From the IMG/VR virus record IMGVR_UViG_3300032282_002297, positions 1-25,633 of that record: DNA of 25,633 nt; one strand, written 5' to 3'. This document shows positions 6,661 through 15,072 of this stretch, one piece after another (position 1 is the first letter of the stretch; every line of letters starts with the position of its first letter). The position numbers were made by a program, and so were the translations under genes. The stretch is from a virus. A model generated the notes under the pieces. That model saw nothing but the letters and a program-made list of their open reading frames with translations. It was not told the DNA's origin and searched no databases.

Positions 6661-8796
6661 ATGAGCAATTTAAATGTTTTTGGTCACACTTCTTATATTG
6701 GGACAAATGGTATAAATGCGCATTTTAGGCACTTCTACCGAGAGTTATCTGCGCATTGTAATGTCAAGATAAGAAACTTTACAATAGGCAGTACTTGGAA
6801 AGGACTAAGTGCAGAGCCTCATAACAATGAGCAATATATCAATGATGTTGACAAGAAGCTGCTACAACATCAAACGCTGTGGACAAATGGAAAGAGGGTA
6901 GACTATCCTATATACAATCAGTATACTGGCTCATTTGATGTCAACATAGTATCTGATATAGTCGATCATTATTACTATTACGATAGTTATCTTCAGCCAA
7001 GCGTTGCGTACACGGTGTGGGAGTCAACAAAGCTATATTCCAATTTCTTCAATCGTCTCAAGCAATTTGAAGAAGTATGGGTACCAAGCTCATGGCAAAA
7101 AGATTGCATGGTCAATCAAGGGTTTGATAGTAATAAGATACAAATAATGCCCGCTGGTGTAGAAGATGAAATATTTTTCCCAGAAGATGTATCGTATGAT
7201 GAATATTATTCAGACGGTCGGTTCAAGTTCGTAGTGTTTGGAAGATGGTGCTTTAGAAAATCCACGAAAGAACTTGTAGAAACATTCCTAAAGACGTTTG
7301 ATAAGTCCGAACCAGTTGATATCATCATATCTGTTGATAACAGCCATCCAGATGACAATCTTAAGAGTACCGAAGAAAGACTAAAGCATCATGGACTTGA
7401 TGATCCTCGAGTAAAGATTGTACATCACGCTTCCAGAAAAAATTATGTGAAATTTATCAAGAAGGGTCATGTGTTCTTGTCATGTTCACGCGGAGAAGGA
7501 TGGAACCTACCGTTAATAGAAGCAATGGCGGCAGGAACGCCATCCATATACTCAAAGTGCTCTGGTCAGTTGGAGTTTGCAGAAGGCAAGGGCCACCCAG
7601 TTGACATAATCGGCACAACTCAAAGTATCATGGGAGATGGTGGAGACTATTATCAACCAGACTTTGATCATTTGTCCAAGGTAATGAGGGATGTATATGC
7701 AAATTACTCAGCATACAAGCAGAAGGCATTACAAGAGTCCGAAGAAATCAGAAAGAATTTTTCGTGGAAGAGAATAGGAGAAATCGGATCCGAGAAAGTG
7801 CACTCGTTTGCTAAAAGATATAGCAGAAAAATCAACGAGAACAAATCAAAACTGAAAGTGCTGTGTGTTACGCCGCATCTATCGACCGGAGGTGCACCAC
7901 AATATCTATTGAAGAAGATTGAACTTCTCAATGAAGATCATGATGTATATTGCGTTGAATACAATCAAATCGCAACCTTATACGTTGTACAAAGAAACAA
8001 GATCAAGAACATCTTGAAAGAAAAGTTCTATAGTCTTCAAGATCGCCCAAAGGAAGATCTGTTGGATATAATCCAAAGCATTGGTCCAGACGTTATTCAT
8101 TTCGAGGAATTTCCAGAAACTTTCATGGCAAAGCATATTGCCGAGCAGATATACAAGAAACAAAGAGACTACCTTCTATTTGAAACATCTCATGGAATAT
8201 ATTTCAAACAGGATGAAAAGATTTATTACCCCGACAAGTTTTTGTTTGTGTCGGAATACCAAGCCGATCTTTATAAGCAATATAATGTTCCTTGTGAAAT
8301 TATAGAATATCCCGTTGAAATATATACACCAGACAAGCAGAAATACAGAAAAGAATTGAACTTTGAGGATGGTTATAAGCATATCATCAATGTCGGCTTG
8401 TTTACTCCGGGAAAAAATCAAATGGAATTGGTAGAGTATGCAAGACTGCTACAGGATAAAAATGTAAAAGTACACTTTATAGGAAATCAGGCTGGTAATT
8501 TTGAAAATTATTGGAAGCCTATAATGAAGACATTGCCCAGTAATTGTGTGATTTGGGGAGAGCGTGATGATGTGGAAAAATTCTATCAGGCTGCGGATTT
8601 GATGGTATTTACTTCCATAATGGAGTGCTCACCAATTGTTATACGCGAGTCAATAAGTTGGCAGCTGCCATGTTTCATACACAATTTGCCAGCATATAAA
8701 AACATGTATAATAAATACAAGTCTGTGAAATTCTTGACCAGAGCAAGCTTTGAACAAAATCTGAACATGATAAAGAAAGAATTGAATATAACATGA
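6661..8796 (+). CDS. Tandem GT4-type glycosyltransferase (two GT-B domains)
   Basis: A 711-residue protein from ATG 6661; a TTG at 6625 would add 12 residues but places the first Rossmann strand unusually far in. The first GT-B unit (about 1-390) starts NVFGHTSYIGTNG, has a KFVVFGRW strand opening the C-lobe, and carries the GT4 nucleotide-sugar motif E-x7-E (E279 to E287 in RGEGWNLPLIEAMAAG). The second unit (about 400-711) restarts with KLKVLCVTPHLSTGGAP, has INVGLFTPGKNQ, and has a second E-x7-E (E655 to E663 in MECSPIVIRES). Two retaining transferases in one chain suggest two successive sugar additions or one catalytic and one helper domain. Its stop overlaps the next start (ATGA). There is no membrane segment, so it is cytoplasmic. 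It is probably the glycan-extending enzyme of the operon; donor and acceptor are unknown. Confidence 0.85.
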   Translation: MSNLNVFGHTSYIGTNGINAHFRHFYRELSAHCNVKIRNFTIGSTWKGLSAEPHNNEQYINDVDKKLLQHQTLWTNGKRVDYPIYNQYTGSFDVNIVSDIVDHYYYYDSYLQPSVAYTVWESTKLYSNFFNRLKQFEEVWVPSSWQKDCMVNQGFDSNKIQIMPAGVEDEIFFPEDVSYDEYYSDGRFKFVVFGRWCFRKSTKELVETFLKTFDKSEPVDIIISVDNSHPDDNLKSTEERLKHHGLDDPRVKIVHHASRKNYVKFIKKGHVFLSCSRGEGWNLPLIEAMAAGTPSIYSKCSGQLEFAEGKGHPVDIIGTTQSIMGDGGDYYQPDFDHLSKVMRDVYANYSAYKQKALQESEEIRKNFSWKRIGEIGSEKVHSFAKRYSRKINENKSKLKVLCVTPHLSTGGAPQYLLKKIELLNEDHDVYCVEYNQIATLYVVQRNKIKNILKEKFYSLQDRPKEDLLDIIQSIGPDVIHFEEFPETFMAKHIAEQIYKKQRDYLLFETSHGIYFKQDEKIYYPDKFLFVSEYQADLYKQYNVPCEIIEYPVEIYTPDKQKYRKELNFEDGYKHIINVGLFTPGKNQMELVEYARLLQDKNVKVHFIGNQAGNFENYWKPIMKTLPSNCVIWGERDDVEKFYQAADLMVFTSIMECSPIVIRESISWQLPCFIHNLPAYKNMYNKYKSVKFLTRASFEQNLNMIKKELNIT

Positions 8797-11309
8797 AATA
8801 CCAATTAATTAGCAGCTATACACAAACGTCAATAAATCCAAAGGACATTGGGGATTTTCGCAATTCCATAGACATCACATTCAGAGATGGTGCCAAGGTT
8901 GAAATCACTGGACAAGCGGATGAAGAATATGAGATAAACTTTGTAAATGGAGATACAAATCAAAGCATTTATGGCACGCGCATACGCAATAATATGTGGT
9001 GTTCTCCCACACAAAAGCATTATGTGAATTGGAGAGTTGAAGTACGCCGTAACGGTGGGTTGATCAAGCAGGAGATCTTTTCTCTGAAGGACAAGAAGGT
9101 AAAGATTGTAATGGACACTCAAAGTATGGGCGACATCATTGCATATATCGGCGCAGTTGAGGCATTCAGAAAGAAGCATGGCTGTCAGATGAATTGCGTG
9201 ATATTCAATGCAGACGTTCGTAAGATAATGGAAAACAGCTATAAAGATATAAATTTTCTTGCAATAAATGAAAGAGATGAGGAATTTTATGCCGTATACA
9301 AGCTTGGATTTTTCAATGATTGGCAAGGTAGACTTCCAGAAAGTGCACAGAGTATGTCTTTGGCAGACATTGCTGGTAGTATTCTTGGCTTTGGTCAGTT
9401 GGAATTCAAGCCTACACTTGAGTTCAATAGAACAAAGAAGAAGAACGCAAAGAAGTATGTATGCATAAGCACTCAAAGTACCGCGCAATTCAAGTATTGG
9501 AATAATCCAAAGGGATGGAGTGAAGTGATAAAGTATCTGAATAACATCGGGTATGAGGTTTGGTGCATAGACAGATACAACACATTTGGCCACCCAGCAT
9601 CAAATATGATGAACACCATGCCGGCGGGTGCAATAGACAAGACTGGTGAAGTTTCTTTGCAGGAGCGAATGGAACAGATATATAACGCAGAGTTCTTTAT
9701 TGGTCTAAGCTCTGGACTATCTTGGTTAGCTTGGGCGGTTGGAGTTCCAGTGATAATGATCAGCGGCATTGGAAAAAAATGGACAGAATTTTTCACCCCA
9801 TACAGACTGATCAATGAGAATGTATGCAATGGTTGCACAAATAATCCAGAATATCCATTCAATAAAGCGGAGTGGGCTTGGTGTCCAACAAAGAAGAACT
9901 TTGAGTGTACAAAGGAGATTTCATCAGAAATGGTCATCTCGTGTATCAACGACATAATCAATGGAAATGCCAATTTATCGTCATTTGATTGGGGCACTCA
10001 CCAATCCACGAAACAAAAATTCAATCTATATCAGGAATTCTTCGCAACTGGAAAGACAATCTATGAAGATCTATTTGATGTGGAAGAAGGCGATGTGGTT
10101 GTTGATATCGGTGCTCATATCGGCGCATTTTCATATGCAATCAGAAATAAGAAGCCGAGTAAGATCGTAGCAGTTGAGCCAAGTTCAATACGTCACGCCA
10201 CTTTGAAGAAAAATCTGGAAGGACTTCCCGTCACATATATCAAGAAAGGAATTGATGCCACCAATCAGAAGATAACAAATGGCTTGGAATTTGACGGCAT
10301 TGTTGAAGATTTGGAGATAACAACATTCCAAGACTTGGTGAAAGAAAACAATCTTACTCACATTGATTTTCTCAAAGTTGACTGCGAAGGAGGAGAATAT
10401 TCAATTCTCGATGAAAAGAATATTGATTGGGTACTTGCAAATGTAAAAAAGATATCTGGTGAATGGCACTTGGGAAACAAGCAGAGAAAAGAACAATTTA
10501 GAAAGTTTAGAGACACATATCTGAAGAAGTTCAAGAAATATTCCGTATATGCCATCAATGGAGTTGATATCAAATGGGATCTGTTTAATGACCACTTCAT
10601 TGAATTTTATAATGAAGTCATCATTCATATAGACAACCGCGAAGGATTGGTTCAACCGATAGAGACAAATGGGATGTCTGTTCTCATCACGGGCGCATCT
10701 GGTGGGTTGGGTAAATCCTTGGAACAATGTGCTACTTCTCGTGGCATAAAGAACATCGGACAAGGAAACAAGAATGCCAACAAATCTATCAAGTGTGACT
10801 TTACTGATATATCCCAAGTATACAGCATGGAAAAGTATATTGTTGATAATAATATCAACTGTCTTATCAATAATGCTGGCGTATACAACAACAAGCCGAT
10901 TGTGGACATGAGTGATGTTGAAATACAGAATATAATAAACATCAATCTGCTTACTCCTATTCTGCTATCAAAGTATCTGTATAAGCACCTAACAAACACA
11001 AATCAAAAAGGATATATTGTAAATATCAATTCATTGGCTGGAAAGTACCCGAATTATAATGAGGCTGTATATTGTGCTTCTAAATATGGACTGACTGGTT
11101 TGGGCGCTTCACTTTCTATAAATCAAAAGAATTCGCGTATAAAAATAATAGACATACATGTTGGTGCAATGAAGACAGCAATGACATCAAATCGCCCAAA
11201 TCACAACGATTTGATAGATCCAAATGAAATTTCTAATTTTATATTTGACTTGTTGCAGTCGAACTGCGAATATATAACTTCTTCAATTGAAATAAGAAAT
11301 ACTAAATGA
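8793..11309 (+). CDS. Fusion: TibC-type O-heptosyltransferase + FkbM methyltransferase + short-chain dehydrogenase
   Basis: A single 838-residue frame. Residues 1-400 match the autotransporter strand-loop-strand O-heptosyltransferase (TibC/Aah, BAHT) family: the opening SSYTQTSINPKDIGDFRNSI..., the beta-barrel-like N-lobe, and C345-x2-C348-x15-C364-x7-C372, which fits the family's four-Cys iron-finger. These enzymes move heptose from ADP-heptose to Ser on proteins. Residues about 405-620 are an FkbM-type SAM methyltransferase (DIGAHIG 438-444, then LKVDCEGGEYSIL), which usually O-methylates sugars. Residues 628-838 are a classical SDR: TGASGGLG 633-640, NNAG 693-696, Ser747, Y760-x3-K764. An in-frame ATG at 10674 could also start the SDR separately. 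The gene overlaps its neighbours by 4 nt on both sides (ATGA). Domain calls are strong; substrates are inferred. Confidence 0.88.
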   Translation: MKYQLISSYTQTSINPKDIGDFRNSIDITFRDGAKVEITGQADEEYEINFVNGDTNQSIYGTRIRNNMWCSPTQKHYVNWRVEVRRNGGLIKQEIFSLKDKKVKIVMDTQSMGDIIAYIGAVEAFRKKHGCQMNCVIFNADVRKIMENSYKDINFLAINERDEEFYAVYKLGFFNDWQGRLPESAQSMSLADIAGSILGFGQLEFKPTLEFNRTKKKNAKKYVCISTQSTAQFKYWNNPKGWSEVIKYLNNIGYEVWCIDRYNTFGHPASNMMNTMPAGAIDKTGEVSLQERMEQIYNAEFFIGLSSGLSWLAWAVGVPVIMISGIGKKWTEFFTPYRLINENVCNGCTNNPEYPFNKAEWAWCPTKKNFECTKEISSEMVISCINDIINGNANLSSFDWGTHQSTKQKFNLYQEFFATGKTIYEDLFDVEEGDVVVDIGAHIGAFSYAIRNKKPSKIVAVEPSSIRHATLKKNLEGLPVTYIKKGIDATNQKITNGLEFDGIVEDLEITTFQDLVKENNLTHIDFLKVDCEGGEYSILDEKNIDWVLANVKKISGEWHLGNKQRKEQFRKFRDTYLKKFKKYSVYAINGVDIKWDLFNDHFIEFYNEVIIHIDNREGLVQPIETNGMSVLITGASGGLGKSLEQCATSRGIKNIGQGNKNANKSIKCDFTDISQVYSMEKYIVDNNINCLINNAGVYNNKPIVDMSDVEIQNIININLLTPILLSKYLYKHLTNTNQKGYIVNINSLAGKYPNYNEAVYCASKYGLTGLGASLSINQKNSRIKIIDIHVGAMKTAMTSNRPNHNDLIDPNEISNFIFDLLQSNCEYITSSIEIRNTK

Positions 11310-12319
11310 GAGCCGCAATACTTGTTAAAAAGAATGAACCGTTGGTAGTAGATGAAATACATCTTCCAGTAAATTTGGAATATGGCCAAGTGTTGGTAAA
11401 GATACTTGTCAGCGGTTTGTGTGGCGCACAATTACAAGAGATTGCAGGATTGAAGAACAACGAAAAGTTCATGCCACATCTTGTTGGCCATGAAGGTTGC
11501 GGGTTGGTTGAAAAGGTTGGAGCAGGAGTATCAAAGGTAAAGGTCGGAGACAAAGTTGTATTACATTGGAGAAAAGGTTCTGGAATAGAAGCTAATTTCC
11601 CACAATACAATTGGAACGGAAGACAAATGTCTGGCGGCAAGATCACCACTTTATCTGAGTATTCTGTTGTATCCGAGAATAGAATGACAAAGATAGACCA
11701 AGACATTGGCAATGACTTTGCTGCACTTCTTGGTTGTGGAATATCAACTGGCTTTAGTGTTATAAACAAAGATGCAAATGTAAAGTTTGGAGAAAGTGTT
11801 CTTGTTATTGGCTGCGGTGGAGTCGGACTAAACTGCATCTATGCTTCCAAGATGTCTCATGCGTCCGTAGTCGGCATTGATATCAACAAAGACAAAAAGA
11901 AGTTGGTAGAAAAGAACGGCGGTGTATTTTATACTCTTGATGAAATCGAGACTGTAAAGAGCATGAAGTTTGATTGTATTGTGGACACCACGGGTGTGCT
12001 TGAACTTGTGTCTTCTGTATTGCCCACAATGTCAGAACAAGGCAGATGTATACTTGTAGCACAGCCAAAGATTGGTTCTCAGTTATCCATCAACAACCCA
12101 ACGAGATTATTTTCTACAAATGGACAAACTATAAGAACCACACAAGCGGGTGGATTTGATCCAGACGTAGACATTCCAAGATATATAAAGTTATATAAAA
12201 ATAATCAAATTGATGTAGAAACTCTTATCACCGATAGATATGATCTAAACGATATCAATTTGGCAATAACAAAGCTAAAGTCGGGAACGGCAGGTAGAAT
12301 AATGATCAATATATGCTAA
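11306..12319 (+). CDS. Zinc-type medium-chain alcohol dehydrogenase (MDR) of sugar-biosynthesis type
   Basis: A 337-residue MDR enzyme. The N-terminal GroES-like domain has GLCGAQ with the catalytic-zinc ligand Cys39, then GHE with H62 and E63. The Rossmann domain carries GCGGVG at 169-174 and an acidic residue after beta2 (VVGIDIN), pointing to NAD(H). The four-Cys structural zinc lobe of classical alcohol dehydrogenases is absent: the VVLHWRKGSG region has no CxxCxxC. From memory, similar proteins starting MRAAIL...PLVV sit in LPS/capsule loci next to split transketolases. It likely oxidises or reduces a sugar or sugar-phosphate hydroxyl. It overlaps the fusion gene by 4 nt and the transketolase gene by 7 nt, so translation is probably coupled. 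Confidence 0.85.
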   Translation: MRAAILVKKNEPLVVDEIHLPVNLEYGQVLVKILVSGLCGAQLQEIAGLKNNEKFMPHLVGHEGCGLVEKVGAGVSKVKVGDKVVLHWRKGSGIEANFPQYNWNGRQMSGGKITTLSEYSVVSENRMTKIDQDIGNDFAALLGCGISTGFSVINKDANVKFGESVLVIGCGGVGLNCIYASKMSHASVVGIDINKDKKKLVEKNGGVFYTLDEIETVKSMKFDCIVDTTGVLELVSSVLPTMSEQGRCILVAQPKIGSQLSINNPTRLFSTNGQTIRTTQAGGFDPDVDIPRYIKLYKNNQIDVETLITDRYDLNDINLAITKLKSGTAGRIMINIC

Positions 12320-13038
12320 ACGAACGCTCAAAACAAATTAGACGAGATTTATACCATCTCTCCAAAGCAAACGGCGGCTATCATTACGGTGGCACCTTTT
12401 CTACAATAGAAATTCTAATTGCTCTATATGATACAGTATTGAAGAAGGATGACAAATTTATATTAAGCAAAGGACATGCATGTTGGGGATATTATGTATT
12501 GCTTCGTGAGAAAGGATATAATCCATTTCTTGAAGGACATCCTCATTTGGATTTGGCAAATGGAATACATTGGACAACAGGTAGTGAAGGTCATGGAGTT
12601 CCAGCGGGTCTTGGAATGGCATTTGCCAAGAAGAAAATGAACAAGAAGGGACGAGTGTATGTTATCGTTGGAGATGGTGAATGCCAAGAAGGTACAACAT
12701 GGGAAAGTCTATTGTTAGGAGGATACCACAAGGTAAACAACCTAACCGTAATCATGGATAATAACAAAATCCAAGGGTCTGGATATGTGAATGACATTCT
12801 TCCAGTAAATCATATGAAGACTGTTGCCGAGTCTTGTGGATGGGCTGTTACAGAGATTGATGGACATGAAAATCTGCAAATTCTAACCGCACTTCAAGCA
12901 CAATACGACAAGCCTCACTTCATCATTGCAAACACAGTGAAGGGTAAAGGTGTTGACTTTATGGAAAACAAGCCAGCATGGCACTCAAAGTGGCCAAATC
13001 CAACAGAAGAAGCGGAAATTATAAAACAACTTTCATAA
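12313..13038 (+). CDS. Transketolase-like protein, N-terminal (thiamine-diphosphate binding) subunit
   Basis: A 241-residue protein equal to the first domain of transketolase. The thiamine-diphosphate/Mg signature is complete: G120-D-G122, then N150-N151 after 27 residues, with ECQEG directly following GDG. The substrate-side SKGHA (H55) and TTGSEGHG (90-95) motifs are present. In the latter, Glu92 replaces the more usual Leu. Transketolase moves two-carbon ketol units between sugar phosphates and yields sedoheptulose-7-phosphate or its reverse. Split two-gene forms are common in bacteria and in polysaccharide loci. The partner domain follows after one base. Start ATG 12313 overlaps the dehydrogenase stop. 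A pentose-phosphate or heptose-precursor function is inferred from the neighbours. Confidence 0.88.
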   Translation: MLNERSKQIRRDLYHLSKANGGYHYGGTFSTIEILIALYDTVLKKDDKFILSKGHACWGYYVLLREKGYNPFLEGHPHLDLANGIHWTTGSEGHGVPAGLGMAFAKKKMNKKGRVYVIVGDGECQEGTTWESLLLGGYHKVNNLTVIMDNNKIQGSGYVNDILPVNHMKTVAESCGWAVTEIDGHENLQILTALQAQYDKPHFIIANTVKGKGVDFMENKPAWHSKWPNPTEEAEIIKQLS

Positions 13039-13039
13039 T

Positions 13040-13522
13040 ATGAGAAAAGCATTTGGAAAAACAATCGTTGATCTTGGAAAAAAAGATCCTAATCTTTTCC
13101 TACTCACAGGAGATGTGGTGCAGGAAATGGATGAGTTCAAGAAGCTATATCCAGAAAGATTTTACAACTTGGGATTGTGTGAACAATCTATGATCAGCAT
13201 GGCGGCAGGTATGTGCCTTGAAGGCGCACGCCCAGTCGTATATTCTATCACCCCATTCCTATTGGAGCGTCCATTTGAGCAGATAAAGATAGACATTGAT
13301 GAACAATGTCTGCCAGTTATCTTGGTCGGGTTTGCCGATTATCCCACACACGGACCAACCCACCGTCCATTGAATGCCGAGGGCATGTCCAAGTTGTTCA
13401 AGAACATTGTCAGCTTCTTCCCAAGAAATGGTGAAGAAACCGAAAGATCAATGATAGAAGCATATTTGCTCAGAAAACCCGCTCTTATTTGTCTAAAGAA
13501 AGATGGCAAACACCTCCTCTAA
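13040..13522 (+). CDS. Transketolase-like protein, pyrimidine-binding subunit lacking the C-terminal domain
   Basis: A 160-residue protein matching the central (Pyr) domain of transketolase, the half that grips the aminopyrimidine of thiamine diphosphate. NLGLCEQSM holds the expected catalytic Glu (E48), followed by MAAGMCLEGARPVVYSI. The THGPTHRP segment (around 105-112) matches the family's His-containing loop. Stand-alone C-terminal subunits usually run about 300 residues with a third domain; this one stops after LICLKKDGKHLL, so that domain is missing. No frameshifted remnant follows, since the next gene is a methyltransferase. The third domain is not part of the catalytic centre, so an active minimal enzyme with the 12313 partner is plausible. 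Confidence 0.82.
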   Translation: MRKAFGKTIVDLGKKDPNLFLLTGDVVQEMDEFKKLYPERFYNLGLCEQSMISMAAGMCLEGARPVVYSITPFLLERPFEQIKIDIDEQCLPVILVGFADYPTHGPTHRPLNAEGMSKLFKNIVSFFPRNGEETERSMIEAYLLRKPALICLKKDGKHLL

Positions 13523-13523
13523 A

Positions 13524-14312
13524 ATGGTAAAGAAATTCTTCAATTCTATCAAGATATACGATGTTGGATACAACAGAGTACGTCTTGGCAATAAACGCGA
13601 TGGAGGATATGTCGTATTGGATGAAATATGCCAAAAATCCAAAGTGATGTATTCTTACGGAATAAGTGATGATATATCATTTGAGGAAGACTTCTACAGC
13701 AAATATCCAAATAACAAAATTCGTTTATTTGATCACACCATAAATGGCATCAATACAAATAATCCAGATTTTCACTTTGTAAAGGAAGGATTGGCTGCAG
13801 ACAAAGGTCCAAATCTAAATACGTTGGAAAATCATATGGATCATTTCGGTGATACATTCGTTCCAAACAAGACCCTCAAAATTGACATTGAGTGGAATGA
13901 ATGGGATTTCTTCGAGAAACTCAGCATCAAAACATTGCAGGGGTTTGATCAGATATTGTGCGAGTTTCATACTGTTCCTGTGTTATATAAGGACTCTCAT
14001 AGTCCATACTTCACGGGCTTTCATAAGCAAGTATACAACAATATCAACGAGTTAATGTTCAAGAGATACAAGGATATAATGGAAAAGATAACAAAGTATT
14101 ATTTGCCATTTCATGTTCATATCAACAACTCTATCCAACCCGTGGATGTCAACGGTATGTCTATTCCTTCTTTGGTTGAACTAAGTTTGGTAAACCGCAG
14201 CTTGGTCAAAAATTATAGTTTATCCAAAGATAAATACCCAATCGATGGTTTGGATTATCCAAACAAAACAGATAGACCAGATTACTTAAACTTCAAATGG
14301 AACGATGAATAA
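13524..14312 (+). CDS. FkbM-family-like methyltransferase
   Basis: Start ATG 13524 lies one base after the previous stop. An ATG at 13503 would add 7 residues but overlap the transketolase frame. The 262-residue product shows the RLGNKRDGGYVVLDE motif, the YSYGISDDISFEEDF motif I equivalent, and LKIDIEWNEWDFF in place of the usual IDIEGxE; the Gly after Glu is replaced by Trp. This pattern fits the FkbM/Methyltransf_22-like group that methylates sugar hydroxyls with SAM. It is the second methyltransferase of the operon, alongside the FkbM domain in the 8793 fusion, so the final sugar may carry two methyl groups. It overlaps the kinase gene by 8 nt. Confidence 0.75.
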   Translation: MVKKFFNSIKIYDVGYNRVRLGNKRDGGYVVLDEICQKSKVMYSYGISDDISFEEDFYSKYPNNKIRLFDHTINGINTNNPDFHFVKEGLAADKGPNLNTLENHMDHFGDTFVPNKTLKIDIEWNEWDFFEKLSIKTLQGFDQILCEFHTVPVLYKDSHSPYFTGFHKQVYNNINELMFKRYKDIMEKITKYYLPFHVHINNSIQPVDVNGMSIPSLVELSLVNRSLVKNYSLSKDKYPIDGLDYPNKTDRPDYLNFKWNDE

Positions 14313-15036
14313 AACTATTTTAGTCATAGGAGATAGCTGTAGGGACGTGCATGTATATTGCACCGCTAATAGAATGTGCCCAGATAAACCCGTGCCTATT
14401 CTTAAGATTGTTGATCAGAACGACAACCCCGGCATGGCAAAGAATGTATACAGAAATATCAAGACCATGATTGATGGCTGTGATATCATGACCAATCCAA
14501 ATTGGTACAACATAACAAAGACCAGATATGTTCATAAATCAACAAATCATATGTTCTTTAGATTAGACTCTGCCGAGGAAATCAAAAGAATAAACATAGA
14601 CAAAGTTGATTATGATTATGATCATATCGTGGTGTCTGATTACGATAAAGGATATTTGACAGAAGAAGACATACAGACCATTGCTGAAAACCATGACTCG
14701 GTGTTTCTTGATACCAAGAAGATACTTGGTCCTTGGGCAAACAAGGTAAAGTTTATCAAGATCAATAATCATGAATATGCTCGCTCTGCCAATCATATAA
14801 CGCCAGTAATGGCAAATAAGATAATACAAACCAGCGGAGCAGATGGTTGTTACTATCTTGGAGAAAAATATCCAGTAGAACAACAGGACGTTATAGACGT
14901 ATCTGGCGCAGGTGACTCATTCTTGGCAGGACTTGTTATAGAATACTCAAAGAGCAATGACATCATATCTGCCATCAAGTTTGCGAATGAATGTGCCAGC
15001 AAGGTTGTAAAACAACGCGGAGTTTCTGTCATATAA
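14305..15036 (+). CDS. PfkB-family sugar kinase, HldE/RfaE kinase-domain-like
   Basis: A 243-residue ribokinase-fold protein. The N-terminus (ILVIGDSCRDVHVYC...CPDKPVPIL, then NPGMAKNV) follows the heptose-7-phosphate kinase half of HldE (RfaE domain I) and related phage kinases. VSGAGDSFLAG holds G201-A-G-D204 with the catalytic Asp. HldE kinase domains are usually near 310-320 residues, so this copy is compact, with shortening in the region around residues 50-110 (lid and substrate side). HldE's adenylyltransferase half is not fused; an HxGH domain exists elsewhere in the window (1999 gene). Likely reaction: phosphorylation of a heptose or other sugar phosphate. It is the last gene of the glycosylation operon, followed by a 36-nt AT-rich gap. 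Confidence 0.78.
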   Translation: MNKTILVIGDSCRDVHVYCTANRMCPDKPVPILKIVDQNDNPGMAKNVYRNIKTMIDGCDIMTNPNWYNITKTRYVHKSTNHMFFRLDSAEEIKRINIDKVDYDYDHIVVSDYDKGYLTEEDIQTIAENHDSVFLDTKKILGPWANKVKFIKINNHEYARSANHITPVMANKIIQTSGADGCYYLGEKYPVEQQDVIDVSGAGDSFLAGLVIEYSKSNDIISAIKFANECASKVVKQRGVSVI

Positions 15037-15072
15037 CAGTATAAAAATTATATTTTTTCATATATATTGGTG

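Noticed and set aside
8829-9593. 254-codon minus-strand open frame inside the heptosyltransferase fusion
   Set aside because: It lies wholly inside a gene with strong domain motifs, its product has no recognisable motif, and no minus-strand gene is supported elsewhere.
9473-9997. 174-codon minus-strand open frame
   Set aside because: Also a shadow of the fusion gene; no family-like pattern.
6661-15036. Possibility that the sugar operon is bacterial DNA joined by misassembly
   Set aside because: It is bracketed on both sides by phage genes on the same strand, with similar AT-rich composition and codon style, and the 3' boundary runs within 36 nt into the terL unit. Long reads across 6600-6700 and 15000-15100 would settle it.
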